Shown: positions 14,818 to 24,464, counted from the first letter of the stretch. The stretch: DNA of 44,439 nt from Candidatus Dadabacteria bacterium CSP1-2 (GCA_001443445.1 LDXN01000019.1:1-44439), one strand, 5' to 3'. Notes: generated by a model not told the origin, from the letters alone. Program-made: numbers and translations.

Positions 14818-15675
14818 ATGTCAACATCGTTAAAGACTGCATTTTTATTAGTAATTTTAACTCTAGTATTTGTTTATGTTGGAAGGCTTATTGGCGGAAC
14901 GACAGGGATGACTATAGCTTTTATTATAGCCCTTGTTATGAACCTCGTATCCTACTGGTTCTCAGATAAGATCGTGCTTGCTATGTATCGCGCAAGGGAG
15001 GTTACGCCTGAAGAGGCTCCCAAGCTTCATAATATGGTAAGAAACGTAGCGATGCAGGCTCAGATCCCAATGCCAAGGGTTTATATAATGCCAACACAGG
15101 CACCAAATGCCTTTGCTACAGGAAGAAACCCTGAAAATGCTGCTGTAGCTGTTACCGAAGGCATTCTTAGACTCCTTGAACCACAGGAGCTTGAGGGTGT
15201 ATTAGCCCATGAAATTAGCCATGTTAAAAATAGGGATATCCTTATTGGTTCGATAGCAGCCACGCTTGCAGGCGCTATAGGGTATTTGGCTCATATGGCC
15301 CAGTTCGCACTTATTTTTGGAGGGTATGGAAGAAGCAGTGACGATGAAGGACGTGGCAGTTTGATAGGTTCTCTTGCTATGATAATATTGGCGCCAATAA
15401 TTGCCTTACTTATTCAGCTTGCCATATCACGTGCGAGAGAGTATAAAGCCGATGAAACCGGCGCTCATATTACTCGAAGACCCCTTGAATTAGCAAGTGC
15501 GCTTAAAAAGATAAGCTACGGAACACAAAGAATTCCACTTGATGCAAACCCTGGCACAGCACATCTCTTTATAATGAATCCCCTTCGTGGCGGTATATCT
15601 GGACTTTTCAGCACACATCCCCCAGTAGAAGAAAGAATAGAAAGACTTGAAAAGCTTTCAAGAGAGATTGTCTAA
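14818..15675 (+). CDS. htpX: HtpX-like membrane zinc protease
   Basis: This 285-residue M48 family protease has two N-terminal membrane helices (about 5-22 and 30-48), the zinc site H131-E-I-S-H135 in [13 protein letters not shown], two further membrane helices (about 143-160 and 180-200) and the third ligand Glu in [13 protein letters not shown]. The C-terminal [14 protein letters not shown] is typical of HtpX. It acts in the inner membrane with FtsH to cut misfolded membrane proteins. AGGAGG precedes the ATG. The length and order are normal for the family. Confidence 0.95.
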   Translation: MSTSLKTAFLLVILTLVFVYVGRLIGGTTGMTIAFIIALVMNLVSYWFSDKIVLAMYRAREVTPEEAPKLHNMVRNVAMQAQIPMPRVYIMPTQAPNAFATGRNPENAAVAVTEGILRLLEPQELEGVLAHEISHVKNRDILIGSIAATLAGAIGYLAHMAQFALIFGGYGRSSDDEGRGSLIGSLAMIILAPIIALLIQLAISRAREYKADETGAHITRRPLELASALKKISYGTQRIPLDANPGTAHLFIMNPLRGGISGLFSTHPPVEERIERLEKLSREIV

Positions 15676-15683
15676 AATAATTT

Positions 15684-15703
15684 AGGGGCGACCGGCCGGT
15701 CGC
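15684..15703. repeat. perfect 20-base palindrome after htpX
   Basis: GGGCGACCGGCCGGTCGCCC is fully self-complementary and much more GC-rich than its surroundings. It starts 9 bases after the htpX stop and is preceded by TAG and one G, so it resembles the GTAGGGGC-type REP ends at 24705. It may act as a bidirectional transcript end between htpX and the convergent dsrE-like gene. Confidence 0.75.
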
Positions 15704-15717
15704 CCACACCACGTTAT

Positions 15718-16071
15718 CTAAAAACTCACTACCTTATTCGATTCCCTTATAGATTTGGCTAGATCTACCATACTTACCCACTCTACTCCTTCAACCACCA
15801 TACCCTCCGTGATGCCTCTAGTCTGAGCACACTGAGTGCAAAGCCTTATTCGTGCTCCAAGCCCAAGAAGCTCTTTTATCTTTGCCCCTGTATTTTGGCC
15901 CGAAATTTCATCAGGCGTGGTTTGTCCTTTCAGTGCACAGAAGGCACCGTCGTTTAGGAGAAAGACCTCTGCCTTTGTGTCAGCACCTATAAGGGCACCT
16001 GACAATCTAAAACCATTCCAAGCCCTCATACTGCTCGGAGCCTCATTAATAATAACTACTGCCCTTTCCAT
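15718..16071 (-). CDS. DsrE/DsrF-like family protein
   Basis: This 117-residue protein has the DsrE fold pattern: an early beta strand (AVVIINEAP), a helix with SMRAWNGFRLSGAL, the VFLLNDGAFCALKGQ strand-loop and LGARIRLCTQCAQTRG (about 71-86) with two cysteines, then a C-terminal SMVDLAKSIRESNKVVSF. Some family members relay sulfur through a conserved Cys, others only bind small molecules. The CTQC pair could serve such a role. It stands alone, divergent from the MshEN-nuclease fusion and convergent to htpX. Its ATG has AAGGAGG about 8 bases upstream. Confidence 0.8.
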   Translation of the reverse strand: MERAVVIINEAPSSMRAWNGFRLSGALIGADTKAEVFLLNDGAFCALKGQTTPDEISGQNTGAKIKELLGLGARIRLCTQCAQTRGITEGMVVEGVEWVSMVDLAKSIRESNKVVSF

Positions 16072-16397
16072 GTGAATTCCTCCTTGAAGGTTATTTCAAT
16101 AGCTCAATTCAGCGAAATTACAAAAAAATGTACATAACATGAGATATTTTATTTTTGTAAGTAGTTAATTGCAATAGCTAAGGAGTAATAATTAGGGTAT
16201 TCCATATTTTGATTCTGAAATCTTTGCGATATAGAATCTATGTCTAATATAAAAGATTAAACTAACTATTATGAACAGAAATCCGATCTACTTTAATAGA
16301 AAAGTGGTTTGCGTACTAGTCGAAATGGGTGTACCATAATCTTAACTTATCATGATTACAGCAAAGTAGCCTGGTAGCATAAATTAGAGAAAACATC
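16072..16397. other. divergent intergenic region
   Basis: This AT-rich stretch lies between the dsrE-like gene and the fusion gene and must hold both promoters. A weak plus-strand candidate is TTTGCG (16223-16228) with TAATAT (16245-16250). I see no strong hairpin, repeat or small gene. Confidence 0.4.
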
Positions 16398-17654
16398 TTG
16401 GGAAAGACATTGATAACGATAACAAGAAAACTCCTTGGTGACCTTTTACTCGAGGCTGGTGTAATTACAGAAGACCAACTACGGGAAGCTCTTGAACGTC
16501 AGTGGTCTCAAGGTGGAAGAATATTAAGTATTCTAGTAGAGCTTGGGTTTATTTCAGAGACTAAACTAGAAGAGTTTCTTACAAAGAAACTTAAGCTACC
16601 ATTAGTAAATCCATTGGCCACTGAAATAGAAAAAAATACATTGAAATTAATTCCGGCTGAAACTGCTTACAAACTTAAGGTAATACCTATAAAGTTAGAA
16701 AAAAAATTAGGAAGAAAAATATTAATGCTTGCAACCTCTGACCCTGATATAGAGATTGCTGATGCTGTTTCATTTATCACTGGTCTAGATGTTCAGTTAG
16801 GGTTCGCTTCTGAGCCGGATATAGAAAAAGCATTAAAGCAGTACTATAGTATTGAAAAGGGTATCCCAGATGATAAGAGACCTAATAAGATAAGTGAAAA
16901 AGTAACTTATAATACACCCCTAGAGGAGTGTGGGAAAGCACAGCAGCAACTGATCAATTCGCTAAACACGTTATTTGAGGACACGAAAAAGTCTATCGGA
17001 GATTTCGGGCTGCCATCATGGTGTAATAGCTATATTCTACCTCATGACTTTGAGATTGGAGGCGATATACAAAACCTCGAAAAAGAAATAAATAGTATCA
17101 AAGATAAAATAAGTAAACATAAAGATTTAATTTGGAAGTCAGAACAACGTAAGATTTTATTTGCAGGCTCAGGCAAGGAGATGGAAGATCAAGTCAAGGA
17201 TATACTTGAAGAGATGGGATATACTTTTATGGGGGGATTACAAGACGGGGAGGGTTTAATATTTAAATATAACGACAGAATAGCCGTAGTTGAGACTAAA
17301 GGGGTGTCAGGGGGCGCATTAGAAAAACACGCTATACAGTTAGAAAAAGCTATTATTGAGTACTACTCGTCTCACGAAATTATGCCTAAGGGAGTTTTAG
17401 TTGTTAACGTTTATAAGGACACACCTCTAGATGATCGAAATGTGGCTCCCTTTCCAAGTAATTTGATAAGCTACTCTGAAAAAAGGGATCATTGTCTAAT
17501 AACTGGCTTACAATTATTAGGTTTATACATTGACTGCAAGGATAATCCGGATAAGAAAGCTCAGGTGATCGCCAGTATATTTTCTACTAGTGGGGTCTTT
17601 GGTTATTATCAAGACTGGAGAGGTTTTTTAAAATTAGAGGAAAGTATCAGATAA
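16398..17654 (+). CDS. MshEN (GspE N-terminal) domain fused to a PD-(D/E)XK nuclease domain
   Basis: This 418-residue protein has two domains that are rarely together. Residues about 8-150 match the N-terminal module of type II secretion/pilus ATPases: LLGDLLLEAGVITEDQLREALERQ (12-35), RILSILVELGFISETKLEEFL (41-61), then the KLKLPLVNP and ILMLATSDPDIEIADAVSFITGLDVQ segments. This module binds c-di-GMP in MshE, but some binding residues here are changed (L before LGDLL, S in place of G in RILS). A helical linker (about 170-250) is coiled-coil-like near 226-242. Residues 255-400 hold a restriction-type core with E261/E263, D283 (QDGEGLIF) and E299-T-K301 (AVVETKG). No ATPase domain is present. 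The start is TTG with a weak ribosome site. The gene stands alone. Confidence 0.7.
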   Translation: MGKTLITITRKLLGDLLLEAGVITEDQLREALERQWSQGGRILSILVELGFISETKLEEFLTKKLKLPLVNPLATEIEKNTLKLIPAETAYKLKVIPIKLEKKLGRKILMLATSDPDIEIADAVSFITGLDVQLGFASEPDIEKALKQYYSIEKGIPDDKRPNKISEKVTYNTPLEECGKAQQQLINSLNTLFEDTKKSIGDFGLPSWCNSYILPHDFEIGGDIQNLEKEINSIKDKISKHKDLIWKSEQRKILFAGSGKEMEDQVKDILEEMGYTFMGGLQDGEGLIFKYNDRIAVVETKGVSGGALEKHAIQLEKAIIEYYSSHEIMPKGVLVVNVYKDTPLDDRNVAPFPSNLISYSEKRDHCLITGLQLLGLYIDCKDNPDKKAQVIASIFSTSGVFGYYQDWRGFLKLEESIR

Positions 17655-17722
17655 AAGTGTGCTAGAAATATTAATATTGTATTTAACCTAAACTGGATAG
17701 TCATATTAGTTACTGTTCCCTC

Positions 17723-17750
17723 TTGACATGACTTCTATGTTGATTAATTT
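17723..17750 (+). promoter_or_regulatory. possible promoter of the ABC cluster
   Basis: Consensus TTGACA (17723-17728) with TAATTT (17745-17750) after 16 bases. The -10 is imperfect. The start would be about 28 bases before the ATG at 17785. Confidence 0.4.
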
Positions 17751-17784
17751 TTAACTTAAGTTTTTGTAAAACTATTTTTCGGAT

Positions 17785-18717
17785 ATGATTCAGGTTCAAA
17801 ATCTTACAAAACGCTATGGCAATTTAGTTGCTATAGATAACGTATCCTTCCGAGTTGGTCAGGGAGAGATTCTTGGATTTCTCGGCCCAAACGGTGCGGG
17901 AAAAACCACAACAATGCGGATAATTAGTGGATATATGCCTCCCACTGATGGCACTGTCCGTGTGGGTGATTTTGACGTTTTAGAAGATCCCATAAAAGCA
18001 AAGAGGCAAATAGGTTATCTACCTGAGAATCCCCCTTTATATAATGACATGACTGTTCAGGGTTATCTTGACTTTGTTGCTGATATAAAAAATGTGTCGG
18101 GGAAAAATAAAAAAGCCAAGATTGACCTTGCTATGGAAAGGTGTGGAATTACAGATGTGAGAAAACGTCTAATCGGGAATCTTTCCAAAGGTTATAGACA
18201 ACGCGTTGGAATTGCGCAGGCAATTGTTCATGATCCTGCTGTTCTAGTACTTGACGAACCTACGATTGGACTTGACCCAAAGCAGATTATTGAGATTCGG
18301 TATCTAATAAAAAGCCTGGCAGGGGATCGTACCGTTATCCTGAGTACTCACCTACTTCCAGAGGTTACTATGACATGCACAAGGGTTGTAATTATAAACG
18401 AAGGAAAGATTGTATTAGAAGAATCCCTTGAGACACTTTCACAAAGGGTAAATGGTGCTCAGATGTTATTTCTCAAGCTCAATTACAATGATAAAAGTAA
18501 TGACGTTAACGAAAAAATCCTCTCTCTCCCCACAGTATCAGAGGTGAAGGAAAGCGCTTATGGAGAGTTTATCATTCAGACAAAGGGAGGAGCCGATATT
18601 AGAGAAGAACTGGTTAAGATGGTTGTTAAAAATGGCTGGGGTCTACTAGAACTCCGTCCTCTTACGCATGCACTTGAAGAGGTATTTCTTAGAGTTATAT
18701 CAACTGAAGGAGAGTAG
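17785..18717 (+). CDS. ABC transporter ATPase, GldA-like
   Basis: This 310-residue ATPase has Walker A GPNGAGKTT (about 34-42), Q-loop IGYLPENPPLY, signature LSKGYRQR, Walker B AVLVLDEPTIGLD and an H-loop STHLLP, followed by a C-terminal extension usual in ABC-2 exporters. It starts a four-gene run with the permease, the GldG-like protein and the DUF4340 protein. The cluster is widespread in bacteria that do not glide, so its cargo is unknown. The permease ATG follows its stop without a gap. Confidence 0.92.
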   Translation: MIQVQNLTKRYGNLVAIDNVSFRVGQGEILGFLGPNGAGKTTTMRIISGYMPPTDGTVRVGDFDVLEDPIKAKRQIGYLPENPPLYNDMTVQGYLDFVADIKNVSGKNKKAKIDLAMERCGITDVRKRLIGNLSKGYRQRVGIAQAIVHDPAVLVLDEPTIGLDPKQIIEIRYLIKSLAGDRTVILSTHLLPEVTMTCTRVVIINEGKIVLEESLETLSQRVNGAQMLFLKLNYNDKSNDVNEKILSLPTVSEVKESAYGEFIIQTKGGADIREELVKMVVKNGWGLLELRPLTHALEEVFLRVISTEGE

Positions 18718-19470
18718 ATGAAACCCGTTTTTACGATCATAAGAAGGGAATTCAAATCATATTTTGCTTCTCCTATAGCATATATTGTTTTAGTTGTATT
18801 TCTTATTCTTTCTGGGATCTTCTTCTTTTTATATCTCCAGAGCTTTGTTGAATCTCAGTTCGACCCAAGGTTTCAGTTCCTTAGAGAAAGGCTTAACTTA
18901 AATGATTTCGTGATTCGACCATACTTTGGCACAGTAAGCATCATACTACTTCTCATGATACCTCTTATCACGATGAGACTTATTGCGGAAGAGAGAAAAA
19001 ACTTTACAGCAGAACTTCTTTTTACTTCACCTCTTAGAATAATACATATAGTTTTAGGTAAGTTTCTCGCTTCTCTCTCTTTCTTTGGAGTGATGTTGAT
19101 ACTCTCTGCTATATATGTTGTTGTTCTTGAGGCATATGGAAACCCCGACTCAGGTCCTGTGCTTACAGGGTATCTAGGGCTTTTTCTTTTAGGTGGTTGT
19201 TTTATTGCAGTTGGGCTTTTTGCTTCTTCATTGACTGAGAATCAAATAATTTCTGCGGTGATTTCTTTCGGAATACTGCTTATTTTTTGGATAATAGGGG
19301 CTTCATCTGGCGATGAAGGTTCTATCTTAGGGTACATCTCGATAATTAACCACCTTGATAATTTTACAAAAGGTGTGATTGAGCTAAAAGATGTCGTATA
19401 TTATCTTTCTCTAATCTTCTTTGGACTCCTTCTAACCCATGTCACACTTGAATCTGAGAGGTGGAGATGA
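18718..19470 (+). CDS. ABC-2 type permease, GldF-like
   Basis: This 250-residue inner membrane protein has about six hydrophobic segments: first helix AYIVLVVFLILSGIFFFLYL, then IILLLMIPLITMRLIAEERKNFTAELLFTSPL. That ITMRLIAEER-to-TSPL stretch is characteristic of GldF/ABC-2 permeases. It would form the membrane channel with the ATPase before it. The ATG begins right after the ATPase stop, and its own stop overlaps the next start as ATGA. Confidence 0.9.
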   Translation: MKPVFTIIRREFKSYFASPIAYIVLVVFLILSGIFFFLYLQSFVESQFDPRFQFLRERLNLNDFVIRPYFGTVSIILLLMIPLITMRLIAEERKNFTAELLFTSPLRIIHIVLGKFLASLSFFGVMLILSAIYVVVLEAYGNPDSGPVLTGYLGLFLLGGCFIAVGLFASSLTENQIISAVISFGILLIFWIIGASSGDEGSILGYISIINHLDNFTKGVIELKDVVYYLSLIFFGLLLTHVTLESERWR

Positions 19471-20831
19471 AGAGAAAGCGATTTCTTCTCCATGGAACTA
19501 ATGCCTTTGTATTTTCGATAGTAGTACTTGGGATTCTAATAATAATAAATTATTTAGCCTATAAACGTGATGCCAGATTCGATGTTACTGTGGGGAAATT
19601 ATATTCCCTTTCAGATCAGACGGTTAAAGTGTTGAATAATCTAGATAAAGAGATAGAGGTTTTAGCCTTTTTTAAGGAGGTTGGTGTTGATAGAAAAGAA
19701 TTCCAGGATTTAATAAACGAATATAAAAGAAAGTCCGATAAGATAAGAGTGCGATTCGTTGACCCAGATAAAGAGCCAGGGCTATCGAAGAAGTATGAGG
19801 TTAATGAGTACGGTACAGTGGTGCTCGTAAGCGGTGATCAAAATGTAAAAACAAAGTTAGAAGACTTGATATCAGGAGGTATAGTGGATAATAGTGAGGA
19901 AGAGATTACAAACGCTCTAATTAAATTATCTCAGTCGATAAAGAAAACTGTTTTTTTCCTTGCTGGACATGGTGAAAGGGATATTCAGAACGAAACAGAA
20001 CCAGAGGGATATGGAAGTTTAAAGCATGCCCTAGAAGGAGAGTCTTATGAGGTTAAAGATTTTGTACTTCTAACGGATAAAAGTATTCCTAGAGAGAATT
20101 CAATACTGGTTATAGCAGGTCCTAAAAAACCTTTGATTGGAAAAGAGATTGAAGCTATTAAGAAGTATATTGATAACGGTGGGAAAGCCGTCTTTATGAT
20201 AGAACCAAGGTCGGCTGAGAATTTGGTTTCTCTCTTAAGAAGTTATGGCTTCGATTTAAAGAACGATATTATAATTGACCCCTCCTCTAAGCTTGTAGGC
20301 GGTGGAGACATTGCCCCGATTGTGGCTGAGTATCCTTCTCATGATATTACAAACGATTTCAGGTTTGTTACAATGTTCCCATATGGCAGGAGTGTTAACG
20401 TAACTAAAAAGGATGAAGGCAAAACAGCCGTAATTGCAAACACGAGCAAGTACAGTTGGTCTGAAGGTGATTTTTCTCTATTTGATAAGGGAACAGCTCA
20501 GCAGGACCCTGATGAAAAATCAGGTCCACTTGGAATTGTCGCTGTGGGCGAAATTGGAGATAATACTAAGATAGCTGTGTGTGGAAGTGTAGATTTTGTG
20601 TCAAACAGGTACTTTGATTTTTCTGGAAACAGTGACTTTTTTCTAAATACTATAAACTGGGTCGGAGGAGATGAACATCTAATTTCGATTCGACCTAAGA
20701 TAGCTAAAGAAGGAAAGTTGACACTTTCAGGAAACCAAATGAGGATTATTTTCTCCATCACTGTTATTATCTTCCCTGCAATTATTCTTTTTTCTGGAGT
20801 AGCAGTCTGGTGGAAGAGAAGAAATATGTGA
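19467..20831 (+). CDS. GldG-like ABC-associated protein
   Basis: This membrane-anchored protein has an N-terminal helix (FVFSIVVLGILIIINYLAY), a large periplasmic region with the IFT52/GldG-type fold (KLYSLSDQTVKVLNNLDKEIEVLAFFKE and VFFLAGHGERDIQNE) and a C-terminal helix before WWKRRNM. GldG proteins partner GldA/GldF transporters. I chose the ATG at 19467, which overlaps the permease stop as ATGA with AGGTGG upstream; a GTG at 19461 is also in frame. Length is 454 residues. The next gene follows after 131 bases. Confidence 0.85.
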   Translation: MKRKRFLLHGTNAFVFSIVVLGILIIINYLAYKRDARFDVTVGKLYSLSDQTVKVLNNLDKEIEVLAFFKEVGVDRKEFQDLINEYKRKSDKIRVRFVDPDKEPGLSKKYEVNEYGTVVLVSGDQNVKTKLEDLISGGIVDNSEEEITNALIKLSQSIKKTVFFLAGHGERDIQNETEPEGYGSLKHALEGESYEVKDFVLLTDKSIPRENSILVIAGPKKPLIGKEIEAIKKYIDNGGKAVFMIEPRSAENLVSLLRSYGFDLKNDIIIDPSSKLVGGGDIAPIVAEYPSHDITNDFRFVTMFPYGRSVNVTKKDEGKTAVIANTSKYSWSEGDFSLFDKGTAQQDPDEKSGPLGIVAVGEIGDNTKIAVCGSVDFVSNRYFDFSGNSDFFLNTINWVGGDEHLISIRPKIAKEGKLTLSGNQMRIIFSITVIIFPAIILFSGVAVWWKRRNM

Positions 20832-20962
20832 AGATTAGAGTGTAAAGGGGTTTTGCTCGTACCTGCAAGTGGAAAGTAAGTAAATTTATAATTCTCTTTA
20901 ATAATTAATAAACGTTTTCAATGCTGTAACTAAGCACCGCCCTCAAATTAGTTTTTGTCAGC

Positions 20963-22321
20963 ATGACTCAATCAAAAGATATGAAAAGCTATCTAGTAAA
21001 GTTCGCAGGAACTCTTATCGGAGCATTAGTTCTTATTGTGCTTGTGGGATATCTTTATTTCTTCGAAATAAGAAAAGAAAGTGAAAAAGCAAAGAAAGAA
21101 AATATTTTCCCTACAATTAATGAAGGACAAATTAACGAGATTATTCTTAAATATCCTTCCAGCACAGTAGTTTGCCAAAAGGATGGAGGAAGTTGGTTTA
21201 TTTTGAAGGATTCAAAAAGATTTAAGGCTGACGACAAAGTTATAGGTAGCGTGATAGAAAATATTTCAAAGATAAAGATTGACAAGGTAGCCTCGGAAAC
21301 CCTTACCGATTTATCTGAGTTTGGCCTTGTAACGCCAGAAGCTGAGGTTATTGCAAAAACTCCTGAGAAAGAATACCGGATATTAATAGGTGGTGAGAGT
21401 CCTGTTGGATCAGGTAAATATATACAGGTGGATAAAGATAGCAGAATTCTTGTTGTAAGTAGAAGCTCTGTTTGGGAATTTTTGAGTAACTCAGCGAATG
21501 ATTTAAGGGATAAGCAGGTACTTAGCTTAAACGAAGGTAAAATCAAAAGAATAAGGTTTAAATGGAAAGATTCGTCGTTCGAAATCGAGAGAAATAATGG
21601 AAGTTGGATTGGGAAAGATATTCCTGATTATGTAGATATTGATCAATCAAGGGTATGGGCAATTCTTAGGACTTTTGTAAATTTAAAGATTGATAATTTT
21701 GAAAATGATGAGCCGAATAATCTCGCTGCATATGGGTTAGATAAACCGATTGCTGAGATTGATCTCTTTCAGTATGGTAAACCCGTTCGTGTGTCATTCG
21801 GGAATAAAAAAGAATCGGGAGACTATTACGTAAAGCTCGATTTAGATAATTCTGCTTATTCCGTATCTGAGTTTGTATTAAGACAGATTCCTGAAAGTGT
21901 GAATGACATTAGGGTAAGAAGGATTGTGAAATTGGATGCCGAAAAGGTAAGGGGAGTTGAGATTAATAGAGGTGATAATAAGATTTCGATTCTTAAAGAA
22001 GGAAATAAATGGAAGCTAGGTGGTGACAATAGCAAAAAAGTTGATGAATCAAAAGTCGGTGAGCTGATAGCGGATATTGGGAGTCTTGAGGTAGAAGAAT
22101 TTGTTGATGACAATCCCAAGGATTTGACTTCTTATGGTTTAGATAAACCTGAGATTGTGCTCACGGTTTTGGAAGCGGATAAAAAGAAAACACTCCTTTT
22201 CGGAAAGAAAGAGAACAAAAAGGTGTATGCCAAACTTGCTGATGGAAAACCGGTTTACCTTGTAGGGGGGGACATACTTTCTAAGATTACTTCTTCCGGT
22301 AATGAGCTAATTAAGAAGTGA
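20963..22321 (+). CDS. DUF4340 domain-containing protein
   Basis: This 452-residue protein has one N-terminal membrane helix (about 11-30, LIGALVLIVLVGYLYFF) and a repetitive extracytoplasmic region. Three repeats each contain an L-x2-[YF]-G-L-x-x-P motif: LSEFGLVTPEAEV, LAAYGLDKPIAEIDL and LTSYGLDKPEIVL, each followed by a strand containing a GG or GNK turn. It is the usual fourth member of gldA-F-G clusters and probably supports the same transporter at the periplasmic face. Its function is not established. Confidence 0.88.
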   Translation: MTQSKDMKSYLVKFAGTLIGALVLIVLVGYLYFFEIRKESEKAKKENIFPTINEGQINEIILKYPSSTVVCQKDGGSWFILKDSKRFKADDKVIGSVIENISKIKIDKVASETLTDLSEFGLVTPEAEVIAKTPEKEYRILIGGESPVGSGKYIQVDKDSRILVVSRSSVWEFLSNSANDLRDKQVLSLNEGKIKRIRFKWKDSSFEIERNNGSWIGKDIPDYVDIDQSRVWAILRTFVNLKIDNFENDEPNNLAAYGLDKPIAEIDLFQYGKPVRVSFGNKKESGDYYVKLDLDNSAYSVSEFVLRQIPESVNDIRVRRIVKLDAEKVRGVEINRGDNKISILKEGNKWKLGGDNSKKVDESKVGELIADIGSLEVEEFVDDNPKDLTSYGLDKPEIVLTVLEADKKKTLLFGKKENKKVYAKLADGKPVYLVGGDILSKITSSGNELIKK

Positions 22322-22384
22322 GAAGGGGTTAAGGCATAAATATGAGTTTAAAAAGAAATTGCGAACTGGATTATTAACATTTTC

Positions 22385-22408
22385 TTACACTTTTGGGGGG
22401 AAGTGTAA
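22385..22408. other. stem-loop downstream of the DUF4340 gene
   Basis: TTACACTT (22385-22392) pairs with AAGTGTAA (22401-22408) around a T2G6-rich loop. There is no T tract, so termination is uncertain. It may serve either convergent gene. Confidence 0.35.
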
Positions 22409-22448
22409 AGTGGGAGGTCATAACAACCAAAAATAACCCCCTTATTCC

Positions 22449-22549
22449 GTAGGAGCACCATCTTGGTGCGATTTGAAGGCGTTTGGTAGACGCTTCTACT
22501 CAGGGCAGGCCTGGTGTGCGACAATTTCGCGGCTGGAAGCCGCTCCTAC
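22449..22549. repeat. composite REP element (BIME-like), GTAGGAGC family
   Basis: GTAGGAGC (22449-22456) and GCTCCTAC (22542-22549) bound a 101-base element. Inside are GCACCA-TCT-TGGTGC (22455-22469), an imperfect GAAGGCGT/ACGCTTC stem near 22476-22497, and GCGGCT-GGA-AGCCGC (22529-22543). The right end overlaps the aspS stop codon. The ends match the repeat at 6003-6056. Confidence 0.75.
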
Positions 22550-24336
22550 TTTTCTTTCACATCCACTCTTATCTTGAGTTCAAGAAGCTGTTTTGTATCT
22601 ACTGGTGAAGGGGCTTCGGTAAGCGGACAGACACCCTTTTGCGTTTTTGGAAAGGCGATAACATCTCTTATTGAATCAGCGTCTGCAATGAGCATTACAA
22701 GTCTATCTAATCCTAACGCAATCCCACCATGTGGAGGTGCCCCAAACTCCAGGGCTTCTAGCAGGAATCCGAATTTTTTCTTTGCTTCTTCTGGTTCAAG
22801 CCCGATTTTATCAAAGAGTTTTTGTTGTATGTCACTTCTATGGATTCTTATACTGCCCCCACCGATTTCAACACCGTTTAGAACAATATCATAAGCCCTA
22901 GCCCTTACCCTTTCTGGGGAGCTATCGAAAACCCCTAGGTCTTCTTCCTTGGGCGACGTGAATGGGTGATGCATAGCGACATAGCGTTTTTCAGTTTCAT
23001 CGAAATCAAGAAGAGGGAAGTCTACTACCCATAGGAATGAGAGTTTGCTTTGATCTATCAAATTGAATCTTTCTCCAAGACGAAGTCTCAAAGTAGAAAG
23101 TACGAGATTAACTGTATGTGCGGAATCCGCTGTAAAGAAGATAACATCTTCATCCTCGGTTTTTAGAGTGTTTTGCAATCCCTTCTTTTCGGTCTCTGTG
23201 AGAAACTTTGTTATAGGTGATTGCCATTCATCACCGGTAACCTTTATCCATGCAAGCCCTTTTGCTCCAAGGGATTTCGCAAATTCAACTAAGTCATCGA
23301 GCTCTTTTCTCGAAAAATCTGAGGCCTTTCCCTTGAGATTGAGTGCTTTTACAATTCCGCCTCTTTTTATTGCGTCGCCGAACACTTTAAATCCCGAGTT
23401 CATAAATATCTCGGTAATATCGTATAGCTCAAGACCGAACCTGGTATCAGGCTTGTCGTTTCCATATTTAAGCATTGCTTCATCATATCTAATTCTTGAA
23501 AATGGCGTTGGAATATCTATTTCCTTTGATTGCTTAAAAATAGCCTTGAGCATTCCTTCGACGATTTCCATGACATCATTTTCGCTCACAAATGACATTT
23601 CCAAATCAATCTGTGTAAACTCAGGCTGACGGTCGGCTCTTAAGTCCTCATCGCGGAAACATCTAACAATTTGATAGTAGCGATCAAAGCCAGAGATCAT
23701 AAGTGTTTGTTTTAGAAGTTGCGGCGACTGAGGAAGTGCATAGAATTCACCTGGATTAAGTCTACTTGGTACAAGAAAATCCCTAGCCCCTTCAGGTGTA
23801 GACCTTGTGAGATATGGGGTTTCCAACTCTATGAATCCTTTGGAGTTTAGATAATTTCTCGTAGCACTTGCTATTTCATGTCTGAGAATAAGGTTCTCTT
23901 TCATCATTGGTCTTCTTAGATCGAGAAACCTGTACTTTAACCTTAGGAGCTCGTCAACTTTAATTTCGTTCTCTATAGGAAAAGGAAGAACTTTTGAGGT
24001 GTTAAGAATCCTTATTTCCTTTACAGTAATTTCAATCTCACCCGTTTTAATATTTGGGTTTATAGTTTCTTGGGGGCGTCTTGTTACAGTGCCCTTTACG
24101 GCTACTATCCATTCATCCTTGAGTAGCCCTGCTTTCTGATGCGCTTCTATATTGAGTTGAGGATTATAAACTACCTGGATTATCCCTTCTCGGTCTCTTA
24201 AATCTACAAATATAAGCCCACCATGATCCCTTTTTGACTGAACCCACCCCATTAGAATTACTTCACGCTCAAGGTCTTCTACACCAAGGCTCCCACAGTA
24301 GTCAGTTCTTTTCCAATCTCCTAAAAGCTCAAGCAT
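22546..24336 (-). CDS. aspS: aspartyl-tRNA synthetase, bacterial type
   Basis: This 596-residue class II synthetase has an N-terminal OB anticodon-binding domain (GWVQSKRDHGGLIFVDLRDREGIIQVV), motif 1 near residue 140-180, motif 2 YQIVRCFRDEDLRADRQPEFTQIDLEMSF, the bacterial GAD insertion in the middle and motif 3 GIALGLDRLVMLI near the end. It charges tRNA-Asp. Whether it also charges tRNA-Asn cannot be decided by eye. The TAG stop lies within the GTAGGAGC end of the REP element, so the last codon context was set by that repeat. The gene is monocistronic here. Confidence 0.96.
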   Translation of the reverse strand: MLELLGDWKRTDYCGSLGVEDLEREVILMGWVQSKRDHGGLIFVDLRDREGIIQVVYNPQLNIEAHQKAGLLKDEWIVAVKGTVTRRPQETINPNIKTGEIEITVKEIRILNTSKVLPFPIENEIKVDELLRLKYRFLDLRRPMMKENLILRHEIASATRNYLNSKGFIELETPYLTRSTPEGARDFLVPSRLNPGEFYALPQSPQLLKQTLMISGFDRYYQIVRCFRDEDLRADRQPEFTQIDLEMSFVSENDVMEIVEGMLKAIFKQSKEIDIPTPFSRIRYDEAMLKYGNDKPDTRFGLELYDITEIFMNSGFKVFGDAIKRGGIVKALNLKGKASDFSRKELDDLVEFAKSLGAKGLAWIKVTGDEWQSPITKFLTETEKKGLQNTLKTEDEDVIFFTADSAHTVNLVLSTLRLRLGERFNLIDQSKLSFLWVVDFPLLDFDETEKRYVAMHHPFTSPKEEDLGVFDSSPERVRARAYDIVLNGVEIGGGSIRIHRSDIQQKLFDKIGLEPEEAKKKFGFLLEALEFGAPPHGGIALGLDRLVMLIADADSIRDVIAFPKTQKGVCPLTEAPSPVDTKQLLELKIRVDVKEK

Positions 24337-24464
24337 ATAAACGGCTTCCTCTTATTTCTGATAATGTTCAAAAATGTTAACCTTTATAGTGGATATTGGC
24401 AAGCAAAGTTCTATGGGGTAGTGTGTGAATTGGTTAAGAATAGGCTGGAAAAAGCAAGGTCGGC

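Noticed and set aside
22514-22894. 126-codon plus-strand ORF opposite aspS
   Set aside because: It is antisense to a well-conserved synthetase gene and begins in a REP element.
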